A stretch of DNA of 64,000 bases from Peribacillus simplex (GCF_900156045.1 NZ_FTMX01000001.1:1054001-1118000); one strand, 5' to 3'; shown: positions 1 to 9,518, numbered from the stretch's first letter. Program-made: numbers and translations. The notes: a model not told the origin generated them from the letters alone.

Positions 1-376
1 GAAGGAAAATGGCATTCGTGCCTTCTTGAATTTTGGTCATACGCTTGGACATGCAGTGGAAAGTTCAATGGGATACGGAAACTTTACGCATGGGGAATCA
101 ATTTTAATCGGGATGGTCTATGCTCTTAAATTAAGCAGAAAGAAAGTGGATCTCGATTTTAAACTAGATGAGTTTATTGACTGGGTTTCTTCTTTAGGTT
201 ATCAAATAACCATTCCAACCCGACTTGAACATGCGTTGCTACTTGATTTAATGAAAACAGACAAAAAATCGGTCAATGATGCAGCTACCTTTGTTCTGCT
301 AAACGAAGTGGGGTCACCGCTATTAATGGATATAGCCGACTCTGAGCTGATAGAGGAAATGGCGGAAATGATATAG
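1..376 (+). CDS. aroB: 3-dehydroquinate synthase, C-terminal part (5' truncated by window)
   Basis: This is the C-terminal third of 3-dehydroquinate synthase, the second shikimate-pathway enzyme, which converts DAHP to 3-dehydroquinate in the cytoplasm. The frame is open from base 2, so the gene starts outside the window and the TTG at 26 is not a real start. The visible N-terminal stretch contains NFGHTLGHA, the family's zinc-binding histidine motif, followed by the conserved HGE in the helical domain. It is followed 25 bp later by aroH, as in the Bacillus aromatic supraoperon. About 125 residues of an expected 360 or so are present. Family assignment is secure from the motif and the context. 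Confidence 0.95.
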   Translation, partial: KENGIRAFLNFGHTLGHAVESSMGYGNFTHGESILIGMVYALKLSRKKVDLDFKLDEFIDWVSSLGYQITIPTRLEHALLLDLMKTDKKSVNDAATFVLLNEVGSPLLMDIADSELIEEMAEMI

Positions 377-401
377 AGTTCTGAAGAAGGGGGGACTATG
401 T

Positions 402-770
402 GTGATAAGAGGAATAAGGGGTGCCACTACAGTAGAGAGAGACACAGAAATGGAAGTGATTTCAGCTGCCGAAAAGTTGATGGCAGAGATCATTCAGGTC
501 AACGAGATTGATCCCGATATGGTAGCTTCTGTATTTTTTTCTGCTACGGAAGAGATTCGATCTGTCTTCCCTGCCAAAGCCTTGAGGAAATTCGAAGGCT
601 GGACTTATGTACCGGTTACATGCATGAAAGAAATACCGGTGAGCAATTCCTTGCCATTTTGCATCCGGGTCATGATCCACGTAAATACGACGAAATCTCA
701 AAAAGAGATACATCATGTATACCAGGCAGGTGCTACGGTATTACGGCCAGATTTGACAAAGCAGATATAA
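402..770 (+). CDS. aroH: Chorismate mutase, monofunctional AroH type
   Basis: Chorismate mutase rearranges chorismate to prephenate, the branch point to tyrosine and phenylalanine. The 122-residue protein has the length and sequence of the trimeric AroH class. It starts MIRGIRGATTVERDT, and the family's catalytic residues are visible as Arg6, Glu77 (in CMKE) and Arg89 (in CIRVM). A GTG start at 402 is chosen because the ATG at 399 is in another frame and a purine-rich GAAGAAGGGGG stands just upstream. It lies between aroB and hisC. In B. subtilis trpEDCFBA follows aroH, but here hisC follows after 82 bp. Confidence 0.97.
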   Translation: MIRGIRGATTVERDTEMEVISAAEKLMAEIIQVNEIDPDMVASVFFSATEEIRSVFPAKALRKFEGWTYVPVTCMKEIPVSNSLPFCIRVMIHVNTTKSQKEIHHVYQAGATVLRPDLTKQI

Positions 771-852
771 GATGATTTTAAATCTATGAATATGATATAC
801 TATTCTCACACTTTCTTACTTTAAAGTGATAAAAAATATAGAGGTGATTGAC

Positions 853-1965
853 ATGAAATGGAATGAAGCGGTCCTTTCCTTGAAGTCTTATCAACCGGGA
901 AAATCCACTGATGAAGTGAAAAAATTATACGGGCTGGAAAAAATCACGAAATTAGCTTCAAATGAAAATCCTTTTGGCTGTTCGGAAAAGGTCAAGGAAT
1001 CCGTTAGGAATTCAACCCATTCGTTTGCCATTTATCCGGATGGATATGCAACGATGCTTAGGGAAGCTGTTGCAAAACATACAGGTGTGAAAGAAACTCA
1101 GCTTATTTTTGGAAATGGATCTGATGAGAACATTCAAATCATCTCGAGGAGTCTATTGGGGGCTGGAAAGAATACGGTCATGGCAACAGGCACTTTTTCG
1201 CAGTATCGCCATAATGCCACGTTAGAAGGTGCGGAAATCAGGGAAGTTCCTCATATTGACGGTGCTCATGATCTAGAAGGAATGATTAAAGCAATAGATG
1301 AAAAAACAGCGGTCGTCTGGCTTTGTACACCAAATAATCCGACTGGTAAATACATTTCGGAACAGGACTTAGTATCGTTCATCGAAAAAGTGCCTGAAGA
1401 TGTTCTTATCGTTTTGGATGAAGCTTATTGTGAATATGCAACAGCTGAGGATTACCCGAGAACGAATCAATGGATTAATAAATATAAAAATTTGATCATA
1501 CTCCGGACATTCTCAAAAATTTATGGACTTGCCAGTTTTAGGGTAGGGTACGGTTTGGCGGATGAAGATATTATTCAGAAACTAGATCCATCCCGGGAAC
1601 CATTCAATGTGAACACATTCGCACAGAATATAGCTATCGTCGCCTTGGAAGATCAATCCTTCATTGAAAAATGCAAGGAAGAAAATCAAAAAGGGCTCAA
1701 GCGGTACTATGAATTTTGCAATAAGGAAAATTTAGCATATTACCCGTCACAAGGTAATTTCATCTTTATCCATTTTAAACAGGATGCCGATGTGGTGTTC
1801 CAATATTTGCTTGAGCGCGGGTACATCGCGAGGTCGGGGAAATCTTTCGGTTTTCCTAACAGCCTGAGGGTAACGATTGGTTCCACTGAAGAAAATGAAG
1901 GAATGATTAATGCTATTAAAACTTTTTTGAATGAAGTTGAGGCACCTTCTGATTCGCTGCTTTAA
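853..1965 (+). CDS. hisC: Histidinol-phosphate aminotransferase
   Basis: A PLP-dependent class I/II aminotransferase of 370 residues. In Bacillus, HisC serves histidine synthesis (imidazole-acetol phosphate) and also transaminates aromatic keto acids, which explains its place in the aromatic operon. Visible landmarks are KLASNENPFG near the N terminus, CTPNNPTG and LDEAYCEY in the middle, and RTFSKIYGLASFRVGY, which carries the PLP lysine. The ATG at 853 is preferred over an in-frame GTG at 826 because GAGGTG ends 6 bases before it. tyrA starts 47 bp downstream. A TATACT (796-801) in the preceding gap may be a local promoter, but its -35 is poor. Confidence 0.96.
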   Translation: MKWNEAVLSLKSYQPGKSTDEVKKLYGLEKITKLASNENPFGCSEKVKESVRNSTHSFAIYPDGYATMLREAVAKHTGVKETQLIFGNGSDENIQIISRSLLGAGKNTVMATGTFSQYRHNATLEGAEIREVPHIDGAHDLEGMIKAIDEKTAVVWLCTPNNPTGKYISEQDLVSFIEKVPEDVLIVLDEAYCEYATAEDYPRTNQWINKYKNLIILRTFSKIYGLASFRVGYGLADEDIIQKLDPSREPFNVNTFAQNIAIVALEDQSFIEKCKEENQKGLKRYYEFCNKENLAYYPSQGNFIFIHFKQDADVVFQYLLERGYIARSGKSFGFPNSLRVTIGSTEENEGMINAIKTFLNEVEAPSDSLL

Positions 1966-2012
1966 CGTTTCATCAAACCTAGAGGAGCATAAAAGATGCG
2001 GGGGAGAGAAGA

Positions 2013-3116
2013 GTGAAGGGTAAGGTTTTTGTAATAGGTCTAGGTCTAATTGGCGGATCACTGGCCATGGCTGTACGCCATGCACATCCTGAAGCCGTGA
2101 TTGTTGGTACGGACCTAAGTGAAAAGAATATTCAACTATCGATGCTATTGGGGATCATTGATGATTCTGTATCATCTTTGGAAGCGGGAGCACGTGATGC
2201 TGATTTGATTCTACTTGCTGTGCCTGTCAATGAAACCGTGAAGATTTTAGCTCAATTGGCCGATATGGATTTAAAAAGTGATGTCCTCATTTCGGATGCA
2301 GGAAGTACGAAGGATACAGTCGTTAAGGCAGCAAAACCATTGATAGATAAAGGGGTGGCCTTCATCGGGGGGCACCCTATGGCTGGTTCCCATAAAAGCG
2401 GTGCTGCCGCAGCCAAATTGCATTTATTCGAACATGCATTTTATTTGCTTACTCCCGGTAATTCGATTGAGGAAGAAAAAGTTGAGCAGCTGAAAGGGTG
2501 GCTGCAAGGGACAAGAGCTAACTTTCTGGTTGTGAGTCCTGCCATGCATGATAAGCTGACTGGGGTCATTAGTCATTTTCCGCATATTGTCGCATCGGGG
2601 CTCGTTAAGCAGGCAGAAAATTACAGTAAGGAAAACAAGTTGATTTCAAGGCTTGCAGCAGGCGGATTCCGAGATATTACAAGAATTGCTTCAAGCAGTC
2701 CGGAAATGTGGCGTGACATTTTGTTACATAATCGGGATGTGCTGCTTGAATTAATGAATGATTGGCTGAATGAAATGGAGCATATAAAAGGTCTGGTTGC
2801 GAATGAAGATAGTGAAGAAATTCTTCGGTTCTTTACAGATGCCAAGATTTTCAGGGATGATTTGCCAACGCATGCAAAAGGCGCCATACCAGCGTTTTAT
2901 GATTTATATATCGATATACCGGATTATGCCGGAATAATTTCTGAGATTACCGGATATTTGGCTCAAGAAGGTATCAGCATTACAAACATAAGGATCATTG
3001 AAACCAGGGAAGAGATATACGGTGTGCTGGTCATCAGCTTCCAAACGGATGTTGATCGCATAAAAGCTGCGGAGTGTATTTCTAGACATACAGATTATGA
3101 AACGATCCTGGCATAA
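2013..3116 (+). CDS. tyrA: Prephenate dehydrogenase with C-terminal ACT domain
   Basis: TyrA oxidatively decarboxylates prephenate to 4-hydroxyphenylpyruvate using NAD+, the committed step to tyrosine. The 367-residue protein starts with a Rossmann fold carrying GLGLIGGS (about residues 9-16). It has the conserved [12 protein letters not shown] substrate-site motif in the middle and an ACT domain over roughly the last 75 residues (from [16 protein letters not shown]), the usual place for tyrosine feedback binding. The GTG at 2013 follows GGGGGAGAG. The end overlaps the upstream region of aroA, whose start lies 22 bp after the stop, so the two are co-transcribed. Confidence 0.96.
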   Translation: MKGKVFVIGLGLIGGSLAMAVRHAHPEAVIVGTDLSEKNIQLSMLLGIIDDSVSSLEAGARDADLILLAVPVNETVKILAQLADMDLKSDVLISDAGSTKDTVVKAAKPLIDKGVAFIGGHPMAGSHKSGAAAAKLHLFEHAFYLLTPGNSIEEEKVEQLKGWLQGTRANFLVVSPAMHDKLTGVISHFPHIVASGLVKQAENYSKENKLISRLAAGGFRDITRIASSSPEMWRDILLHNRDVLLELMNDWLNEMEHIKGLVANEDSEEILRFFTDAKIFRDDLPTHAKGAIPAFYDLYIDIPDYAGIISEITGYLAQEGISITNIRIIETREEIYGVLVISFQTDVDRIKAAECISRHTDYETILA

Positions 3117-3138
3117 TATTGATAGGAAGGATGGTTTT

Positions 3139-4425
3139 ATGAATACGAAAAAATTACAAACGAACATCCAAACATTACGTGGTTCGATTGCCATACCTGG
3201 AGATAAGTCGATCTCCCACCGTTCGATAATGTTCGGAGCACTTGCCGAAGGGGAAACGACAGTCACTAATTTTCTTCCAGGAGCCGACTGTTTAAGTACG
3301 ATTTCCTGTTTTAAGCAGCTTGGAGTCCATATTGAACAAGATGGCCAGCACGTCAAAATTGAAGGCAAAGGTTTTAATGGATTAAAGGAACCTGAGGCTG
3401 TACTGGATGTCGGAAATTCTGGTACGACGATCAGGTTAATGATGGGCATTTTGGCAGGGCAGCAATTTTCGGCCGTTTTGGCAGGTGATGAATCGATAGC
3501 CAAACGTCCAATGACCCGGGTAGTCAACCCTCTTCGTCAGATGGGCGCAGTCATTGATGGCAGAAAAGGAGCCGAATATACTCCGCTCTTCATAAGAGGT
3601 GGCAAATTAAAAGGGTTTCGCTATGAATTGCCTGTAGCAAGCGCGCAGGTAAAATCAGCGATAATCTTGGCCGGTTTGCAGGCAGAGGGTGAAACGATCA
3701 TTATCGAACCGGAAGAGACCCGTGATCATACAGAACGAATGATCCAAGAGTTTGGCGGGAAAATCGAAAAGGACGGTCAAATGATTAAAGTAAGCGGAAA
3801 CCAAGTCTTCAAAGGGACCGCCATCCATGTGCCAGGTGATATTTCTTCGGCAGCTTTCTTCATGGTGGCTGCAGCGATTACGGAAAATAGTGAAGTGGTG
3901 TTAAAGAATGTGGGCCTTAATTCGACAAGGACTGGAATCATCGAAGTCATGAAATCGATGGGGGCTGATATTACGATAGAGAAGAAGACGAGCGAGGGTG
4001 AACCTGCAGGAGACATCACTGTCAGAAGCTCCAGACTAAAAGGGACGACCATCAGCGGTGATCTAATTCCCCGGCTCATCGATGAAATACCGGTAATTGC
4101 ACTTCTGGCAACACAGGCTGAAGGGATAACGACAATCAAGGATGCAGCGGAACTTAAAGTGAAAGAGACGAATCGAATAGATACTGTTGCAAATGAGCTC
4201 TCCATCCTTGGGGCAGATATAACCCCGACAGCAGACGGATTGATCATCAAAGGACGTAAAGCTCTTAATGGCGGCATGGTTACAAGCCATGGAGATCATC
4301 GTATCGGGATGATGCTTGCTGTAGCTGCTTTGATAACGGATGGGGAAGTGGAACTTGCTGACCCTGATGCCATAGATGTATCATATCCACAATTTTTTGG
4401 TCATTTGAGTCAATTGATAAAGTAA
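3139..4425 (+). CDS. aroA: 3-phosphoshikimate 1-carboxyvinyltransferase (EPSP synthase)
   Basis: EPSP synthase transfers the enolpyruvyl group of PEP to shikimate-3-phosphate. The gene is called aroE in B. subtilis nomenclature. The 428-residue protein shows [18 protein letters not shown] near the N terminus, [13 protein letters not shown], the [10 protein letters not shown] loop, and the C-terminal KETNRI and SHGDHRIGM motifs. The ATG at 3139 is chosen because AGGAAGG lies just upstream, and an in-frame ATG at 3097 would run inside tyrA. It is the last gene of the supraoperon and is followed directly by an intrinsic terminator. Confidence 0.97.
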   Translation: MNTKKLQTNIQTLRGSIAIPGDKSISHRSIMFGALAEGETTVTNFLPGADCLSTISCFKQLGVHIEQDGQHVKIEGKGFNGLKEPEAVLDVGNSGTTIRLMMGILAGQQFSAVLAGDESIAKRPMTRVVNPLRQMGAVIDGRKGAEYTPLFIRGGKLKGFRYELPVASAQVKSAIILAGLQAEGETIIIEPEETRDHTERMIQEFGGKIEKDGQMIKVSGNQVFKGTAIHVPGDISSAAFFMVAAAITENSEVVLKNVGLNSTRTGIIEVMKSMGADITIEKKTSEGEPAGDITVRSSRLKGTTISGDLIPRLIDEIPVIALLATQAEGITTIKDAAELKVKETNRIDTVANELSILGADITPTADGLIIKGRKALNGGMVTSHGDHRIGMMLAVAALITDGEVELADPDAIDVSYPQFFGHLSQLIK

Positions 4426-4430
4426 ATATA

Positions 4431-4471
4431 AAAAAAGTTTACATACCTTATTTGGTCTGTAAACTTTTTTT
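4431..4471 (+). terminator. Intrinsic terminator after aroA
   Basis: An inverted repeat AAAAAAGTTTACA (4431-4443) and TGTAAACTTTTTT (4458-4470) with a 14-base loop ends in a T run. It begins 5 bases after the aroA stop and closes the aromatic operon. The flanking A run would also allow termination from the other strand. Confidence 0.88.
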
Positions 4472-4792
4472 AAATGCTCAAAAGTGTTGAAAGCGCTAAC
4501 ATTCGGGCTTTTTGTAACTGTATGGTCAAGAAAATAATGAAAAAGGGGTCCATGATCAAAAAGGAGATTTACCGTAGCGTGGAGAATTAACTAGTAACCT
4601 TTTTTAATGAGAATGGGAGGGGACTTCATCAATGGAATACAGGGCTACAGTATGGTAAACTAATGAATACTGTTTACTATGCATCTCGCGATTAACATGG
4701 TATTTTGTTCTTAATGGAAGAATATGTTACATTATGGCGTGAGTGTGTATGACTAGGGACCAAGTCTATCATGCAAAAGGAAGGATTCAACA
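4472..4792 (+). other. Intergenic region between aroA and ypiA
   Basis: This stretch holds a strong cre-like site (4486-4503, listed separately) and a weak possible promoter before ypiA (TTGTTC then TACATT, 17 apart, around 4704-4732). A 12-codon frame at 4552-4590 has a plausible ribosome site but no other support. I see no RNA gene or repeat in it. Confidence 0.5.
4486..4503 (+). promoter_or_regulatory. Candidate cre (CcpA) site
   Basis: GTTGAAAGCGCTAACATT matches the Bacillus catabolite-responsive element consensus WWTGNAARCGNWWWCAWW at every fixed position and misses only the first W. It lies about 290 bp before ypiA and just after the aroA terminator, so it could act on the ypiA-reoY-ypiF-qcrABC transcript. 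CcpA binding is inferred from sequence only. Confidence 0.6.
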
Positions 4793-6064
4793 ATGAACAC
4801 AGTGGAACAAGTTATACAGCATTTAAAAAAAGGGGAATTAACAGAAGCTCTTAAACATATAAATCGAATTAAAACATCAGAGTCAGCAGAGGACATATTG
4901 TTGCTGGCCGAAGAAATGCTCCAGCTTGGTTTTGCGGAGGAGGCAAAGGATCTTTTTGAACATCTGCTGCAACTCTATCCCGATGAAGGAGAATTGATTG
5001 TTTCGTTGGCGGAAATCCTTATTGACATGGACCAGGAAGATGAAGCGATGCTGATGCTTGAAAAAGTAAGTGCAGATGATGAAGTATATCCAAGTGCTTT
5101 GCTTTTGGAAGCGGACCTTTATCAATTACAGGGGATGGATGAGGTCAGCGAACGGAAATTACAGCAAGCCAAGGAAATGCTTCCAGATGAGATCATCATT
5201 GATTTTGCACTAGCTGAACTGTTCTTTCATCAAGGAAGGGATCAGGAAGCCATTGCAAATTACATAAAGGTTTTGGAACAGGAACAAGAAATCGCTGGTG
5301 TTAATGTCAATCAGAGGCTTGCCGAAGCATTAAGCAGTTCAGGGAAGTTCGAGGAGGCCCTACCGCACTTTGAAAAGGCCTTACAGGATGGACTTGAAAT
5401 CAATACCCTATTTGAATATGCATTTACAGCTTTTCAGGCAGGTCTTTATGAGACAGCCGTACGAAAGTTTATTGAACTGAAAGAATTAGATCATGAATAC
5501 CATTCTCTATATTTGTACCTGGCAAAGAGTTATGAACATCTTGAAGATCTGGAAAATGCCTTGAAAACGGTCAAAGAAGGAATCAAGGCTGATGAATTCA
5601 ATAAGGAACTTTACTTCTTCGGTGGAAAAATAGCCTTGAAAAGCGGCCTTGATGAAGAGGCGGAAAATCTATTTAAAGAAGCACTTGCCATTGATCCGGG
5701 ATACCTGGAAGCTGCACTCACCCTATTGAAATTGTATATGCACCACGAAAGGTATGAAGATGCATTGGAGTGTATTGGTGAAGTAAGGCGATATGGAGAG
5801 GATGATCCGCAGTTTGAATGGATAGCTGCTGTATCTTATCAGCAAACCGAACAATTTAAAGAGTCATTAACCAGCTATCATAAAGCATATAATTCATTCA
5901 AGAACAATCAAGATTTCCTTGAAGATTATGGTTTCTTTTTAATTGAAGAAGGAGACAGAGCCACATCTAGAGAAGTATTTAATAAGCTGCTTGAGATGAA
6001 CCCGGCAAATGATGAGTATGCAATGATTTTGGAGCGGCTAGGTGAAAGCACGGATGAAATGTAG
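4793..6064 (+). CDS. ypiA: TPR-repeat protein YpiA
   Basis: A 423-residue protein built almost entirely of tetratricopeptide-type helical repeats. It has no signal peptide or membrane segment, so it should be a cytoplasmic scaffold. Repeat signatures such as NLFKEALAIDPGYLEAALTLLKL and ALPHFEKALQDG are visible from about residue 60 to the end. AGGAAGGA precedes the ATG at a normal distance. Its position next to reoY (ypiB) matches B. subtilis and related Bacillaceae. The conserved linkage suggests a shared role with ReoY, but its biochemical function is not visible in the sequence. Confidence 0.85.
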   Translation: MNTVEQVIQHLKKGELTEALKHINRIKTSESAEDILLLAEEMLQLGFAEEAKDLFEHLLQLYPDEGELIVSLAEILIDMDQEDEAMLMLEKVSADDEVYPSALLLEADLYQLQGMDEVSERKLQQAKEMLPDEIIIDFALAELFFHQGRDQEAIANYIKVLEQEQEIAGVNVNQRLAEALSSSGKFEEALPHFEKALQDGLEINTLFEYAFTAFQAGLYETAVRKFIELKELDHEYHSLYLYLAKSYEHLEDLENALKTVKEGIKADEFNKELYFFGGKIALKSGLDEEAENLFKEALAIDPGYLEAALTLLKLYMHHERYEDALECIGEVRRYGEDDPQFEWIAAVSYQQTEQFKESLTSYHKAYNSFKNNQDFLEDYGFFLIEEGDRATSREVFNKLLEMNPANDEYAMILERLGESTDEM

Positions 6065-6105
6065 ATAAGTGAAACAAAACTAAATCAAGACAGAGGAGGG
6101 AATTC

Positions 6106-6657
6106 ATGGTGGCTGCCCCTGTTTCTGTGAATGAGAAGAAGGATTTTATTCGGTGGTTTTTAAATCATTATCAATTGAAACGAAGAGAATGCGTATGGAT
6201 ATTGAATTACTTAATGAGTCATGATCAACTAATGAAAAAGGTTCATTTTGTAGAAAATGCACAATATTGCCCACGTGGACTGATCATGTCGACACATTGT
6301 GTGGATGAGGTCCCTTTCAGGTTCTATAAGTCCAATATCATGACTACCGATGCAGAGAAATCTTTTCATGATATCCGTTTAAATCGGGATGAAGACATTT
6401 ATATTCAGCTCAATTTTAAATCGTCTTACTCTTCCTATCAATATGCAGCGGTACTCGAGCACAATCCCTTCATGCCGAAATCAACTGCATCGAATGAAAA
6501 AGATCAGCTGCTGGCTGAACAATTTTTAGAAAGAAGCATGTTATATTTTCAAAGGGACCGTCTGCTTAAGGAAATCGATGAAGCACTTGATAAGCATGAT
6601 GAACAAGCATTTAAGAACTTAACAGAACAATTGAATCAATTAAAAGTACTTGGATAA
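6106..6657 (+). CDS. reoY: ReoY / UPF0302 family protein (YpiB)
   Basis: A 183-residue soluble protein of the UPF0302 (YpiB) family. In Listeria and Bacillus the homologue ReoY is needed, with ReoM, for ClpCP-dependent degradation of MurA, so it tunes peptidoglycan precursor supply. Recognisable features are the N-terminal [26 protein letters not shown] helix pair and the HNPFMPKS segment in the middle; the last 40 residues are charged and helical. It follows ypiA by 41 bp with GGAGGG before the ATG and is closed by a terminator. The assignment rests on family recognition plus synteny. Confidence 0.85.
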   Translation: MVAAPVSVNEKKDFIRWFLNHYQLKRRECVWILNYLMSHDQLMKKVHFVENAQYCPRGLIMSTHCVDEVPFRFYKSNIMTTDAEKSFHDIRLNRDEDIYIQLNFKSSYSSYQYAAVLEHNPFMPKSTASNEKDQLLAEQFLERSMLYFQRDRLLKEIDEALDKHDEQAFKNLTEQLNQLKVLG

Positions 6658-6665
6658 AATAAATT

Positions 6666-6700
6666 AACCTTTCCGTAATCAGGAAAGGTTTTTATTTTTT
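6666..6700 (+). terminator. Intrinsic terminator after reoY
   Basis: AACCTTTCC (6666-6674) pairs with GGAAAGGTT (6682-6690) around a 7-base loop, followed by a T-rich run. It lies 9 bases after the reoY stop and separates the ypiA-reoY unit from ypiF. Confidence 0.85.
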
Positions 6701-6818
6701 ATAAAACATTGATAAAATCCACATTTTTGTAAAGACTATGGGTATATGGTAAAGATGTTATAAAAAGAATGGTAAAATGAAAAGGAGTTGATTCAAAAAA
6801 TCGGGAGTGAAGAAAAAC

Positions 6819-7280
6819 ATGAAGTGGACAGCAAAAGATCTTGACATGTATATACAGTCAAAAGAGTATGTGGATACCGTTTTGATTCCTTTGGTTCCCT
6901 TATCTTTTAAAGGGCAAATGAAGCAATCGGGCTCAATGAATGAATTTCTTACCATTTTAAGCTTGGAAATTGAAAAGCAGATGAAAGGAAGAATTCTTTT
7001 ATTGCCAACATTTCATTATATAAGTGATGAAATGGATAAGGTTGAGCGGTTAAAGCGTTGGGCCAATGAAGTGAAAAAAAATGATTTCGAGCATGTTTTT
7101 TTTCTTACATCGGATTTTGAGTGGAAAAAGGAAGAGCGGGAATTAGAAAATAATTTAGTATGGATTCCTGCCATCCCCCTGGAGGGGCTTGAAATTGAAC
7201 AAGCAAGGGAAATGATTAACCAGCAAGTTATCCAAATCCTTGATATTTTCTCTTATAATTGGAAAAATGAAAAAAAGTAG
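6819..7280 (+). CDS. ypiF: DUF2487 family protein YpiF
   Basis: A 153-residue soluble protein of unknown function that matches B. subtilis YpiF in position (just before qcrA) and character (MKWTAKDLDMYIQSKEYVDT start). No catalytic motif, signal peptide or membrane helix is visible. The ATG at 6819 is preferred because GGGAG lies about 11 bases upstream. A GTG at 6807 is possible and would add four residues. The gap of 160 bp to qcrA suggests that qcrABC has its own promoter. Function is unknown. Confidence 0.75.
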   Translation: MKWTAKDLDMYIQSKEYVDTVLIPLVPLSFKGQMKQSGSMNEFLTILSLEIEKQMKGRILLLPTFHYISDEMDKVERLKRWANEVKKNDFEHVFFLTSDFEWKKEERELENNLVWIPAIPLEGLEIEQAREMINQQVIQILDIFSYNWKNEKK

Positions 7281-7440
7281 GATTTTTCGCATTATTTGAC
7301 ACATTGTTGCCACCTTTTGGGTTTTACAAATATTGACCTTGGTAAATTATTGAGATATCATGGAAATGTCCTAGTTTTATAGTGTCGCTATTTATTGGTC
7401 CTTTGGGCTCTCAGTATAGTAATAGAGGGGGGGAAAACGC

Positions 7441-7947
7441 ATGAGCAAGCATAATGTTTCACGACGTCAATTCCTTAATTACACACTTACTGGCGTTGGT
7501 GGATTTATGGCGGCCGGTATGTTGATGCCTATGGTTAGGTTTGCAATTGATCCTGTATTATCAGCTGATAAAGGCGGGGATTACGTTGCAACTAAACAGA
7601 AGGTAGGTGAACTGACTACCGAACCAACCCGTGTCGACTTTAGTTTTAAACAGGTCGATGGGTGGTATGAGTCTGAAGAAACAAATACAGCATGGGTTTA
7701 CAAAACGGATGATGGTAAGATCGTTGCTTTATCTCCAATCTGTAAACATTTAGGCTGTACGGTAGGTTGGAATACGGATAAGACTAATCCGAATCAATTT
7801 TTCTGTCCTTGCCATTATGGCAGGTATACGAAAGATGGGATGAATGTGAAAGGGACACCGCCGGTTTCACCATTGGATGTCTTTGACACGAAAGAAAAAG
7901 ATGGAATACTTTATTTGGGTCAACTAAAACCGCATGGGGAGGCGTAA
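7441..7947 (+). CDS. qcrA: Menaquinol:cytochrome c reductase, Rieske iron-sulfur subunit
   Basis: QcrA is the Rieske subunit of the bc-type complex that passes electrons from menaquinol to cytochrome c. The N terminus has a twin-arginine motif (SRRQFL, residues 7-12) followed by a hydrophobic stretch, so it is Tat-exported and membrane-anchored. The [2Fe-2S] boxes are CKHLGC (residues 101-106) and CPCH (122-125). Length is 168 residues, as usual for Bacillus. The ATG at 7441 follows AGAGGGGGGG. qcrB starts 3 bp after the stop. Confidence 0.97.
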   Translation: MSKHNVSRRQFLNYTLTGVGGFMAAGMLMPMVRFAIDPVLSADKGGDYVATKQKVGELTTEPTRVDFSFKQVDGWYESEETNTAWVYKTDDGKIVALSPICKHLGCTVGWNTDKTNPNQFFCPCHYGRYTKDGMNVKGTPPVSPLDVFDTKEKDGILYLGQLKPHGEA

Positions 7948-7950
7948 ACA

Positions 7951-8625
7951 TTGCTAACAAAGTTATATGACTGGGTGGACGAGCGTTTAGATATTACGCC
8001 ATTATGGCGGGATATTGCTGACCATGAGGTTCCTGAACATGTTAACCCCGCACATCATTTTTCTGCATTCGTATATTGTTTTGGTGGGTTAACTTTCTTT
8101 ATTACGGTCATCCAAATCTTGTCAGGCATGTTCTTGACGATGTACTATGTCCCGGACATTAAAAACGCTTGGGAATCTGTTTATTATTTGCAAAATGAAG
8201 TTGCCTTCGGTCAAATCGTCCGTGGTATGCATCACTGGGGAGCAAGTCTAGTTATCGTTATGATGTTTTTACATACTCTTCGTGTCTTCTTCCAGGGAGC
8301 TTACAAAAAACCGCGTGAATTGAACTGGATGGTCGGCGTATTGATTTTCTTCATCATGCTGGCATTAGGCTTGACTGGTTATTTATTGCCATGGGATATG
8401 AAAGCGCTATTCGCAACGAAAGTTACTTTGACAATTGTCGAATCGGTACCATTGATGGGACCGGCACTCAAGACATTGATAGCAGGAGATCCAACCATCG
8501 TTGGAGCACAGACATTGACACGATTCTTTGCAATTCATGTATTCTTCCTGCCAGCAGCATTATTTGCTTTACTAGCGGCTCATTTCCTGATGATCCGAAA
8601 ACAAGGTATTTCAGGCCCGCTATAA
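7951..8625 (+). CDS. qcrB: Menaquinol:cytochrome c reductase, cytochrome b subunit
   Basis: QcrB is the b6-type subunit with four transmembrane helices that bind two b haems and a covalent haem. Paired histidines sit in helix B (GMHHWGASLVIVMMFLHTLR) and helix D (TRFFAIHVFFLPAALFALLAAHF). The sequence GGLTFFITVIQILSGMFLTMYYVPD and the PWDMKALFATK loop are typical of the family. The 224-residue protein begins with TTG at 7951; GGGGAGG 8-14 bases upstream supports it. It is part of the qcrABC operon, and qcrC starts 56 bp later. Confidence 0.97.
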   Translation: MLTKLYDWVDERLDITPLWRDIADHEVPEHVNPAHHFSAFVYCFGGLTFFITVIQILSGMFLTMYYVPDIKNAWESVYYLQNEVAFGQIVRGMHHWGASLVIVMMFLHTLRVFFQGAYKKPRELNWMVGVLIFFIMLALGLTGYLLPWDMKALFATKVTLTIVESVPLMGPALKTLIAGDPTIVGAQTLTRFFAIHVFFLPAALFALLAAHFLMIRKQGISGPL

Positions 8626-8681
8626 AAGAATGGTGAACCAAAAACCAAAAAAACCTTTTCATGAAGGAGGGGAATTGTTCA

Positions 8682-9449
8682 ATGCATCGTGGGAAAGGTA
8701 TGAAATTCGTAGGTGACTCGCGTATCTCCGCGGACCGTAAACCGAATATTCCGAAAGATTATTCAGAATATCCTGGGAAAACTGAAGCATTTTGGCCTAA
8801 TTTCCTTTTAAAAGAATGGATGGTAGGAGCTGTATTTCTTGTAGGTTATCTTTGCTTGACAATCGCACATCCGTCACCATTGGAAAGGATAGCAGATCCT
8901 ACAGATACAGGGTATATTCCGCTGCCGGACTGGTATTTCCTATTCCTTTACCAATTACTTAAGTATACTTATGCTTCAGGTCCTTATAATGCAATCGGGT
9001 CCATGGTAATACCTGGTTTGGCATTCGGGGCATTGCTCTTGGCACCTTTTCTAGACCGTGGTCCAGAGCGGAGCCCGGCGAAACGTCCTTTTGCTGTAGG
9101 CTTCATGTTATTGGCAATGGCCGGCGTTTTCTATTTAACATGGGAGTCCGCAGCCCATCATGATTGGGAAGCTTCCAAGAAGCAAGGAGCGATCGTGGAA
9201 GGTGCAGACATTGATAAAGAGAGCGATGGGTATAAATTGATGGATTCCAATGGCTGTATCAGCTGTCATGGAGCAGAGTTAACTGGTGGAGCAGGAGCGC
9301 CAAGCTTAATTGACACTGGTTTAAAGCCAGAAGAAATCTCTAAGATCGCAGTCAAAGGCCAGGGCGCCATGCCGGCTGGCATGTTCAAAGGTACAGATGA
9401 AGAATTGAAAACATTAGCTGAATTTGTATCAGGTTTATCGACAAAATAA
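8682..9449 (+). CDS. qcrC: Menaquinol:cytochrome c reductase, cytochrome b/c subunit
   Basis: QcrC is a fusion typical of Bacillus. The N-terminal part resembles subunit IV of b6f complexes, with three membrane helices (WMVGAVFLVGYLCLTIAH and two more) and the quinol-site LPDWYFLFLYQLLKY. The C-terminal part is a small cytochrome c domain with the haem motif CISCH near residue 190 and a distal Met in AMPAGMF. The start at 8682 is chosen because AAGGAGGGG precedes it by 10 bases; an in-frame ATG at 8661 overlaps that ribosome site. A terminator follows. Confidence 0.96.
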   Translation: MHRGKGMKFVGDSRISADRKPNIPKDYSEYPGKTEAFWPNFLLKEWMVGAVFLVGYLCLTIAHPSPLERIADPTDTGYIPLPDWYFLFLYQLLKYTYASGPYNAIGSMVIPGLAFGALLLAPFLDRGPERSPAKRPFAVGFMLLAMAGVFYLTWESAAHHDWEASKKQGAIVEGADIDKESDGYKLMDSNGCISCHGAELTGGAGAPSLIDTGLKPEEISKIAVKGQGAMPAGMFKGTDEELKTLAEFVSGLSTK

Positions 9450-9488
9450 TATAGCCATCAACAGATTTTCTTCTTATGCTGCCAAAGA

Positions 9489-9518
9489 AGCTGACGACCA
9501 CGGTTGTCGGCTTTTTTA
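9489..9518 (+). terminator. Intrinsic terminator after qcrC
   Basis: AGCTGACGAC (9489-9498) pairs with GTTGTCGGCT (9503-9512), allowing two G-T pairs, around a 4-base loop, then six Ts. It ends the qcrABC operon. Confidence 0.88.

Noticed and set aside
4552..4590. 12-codon frame with a plausible ribosome site between aroA and ypiA
   Set aside because: Too short to support; no attenuator-like hairpin with it and no run of a regulatory codon.
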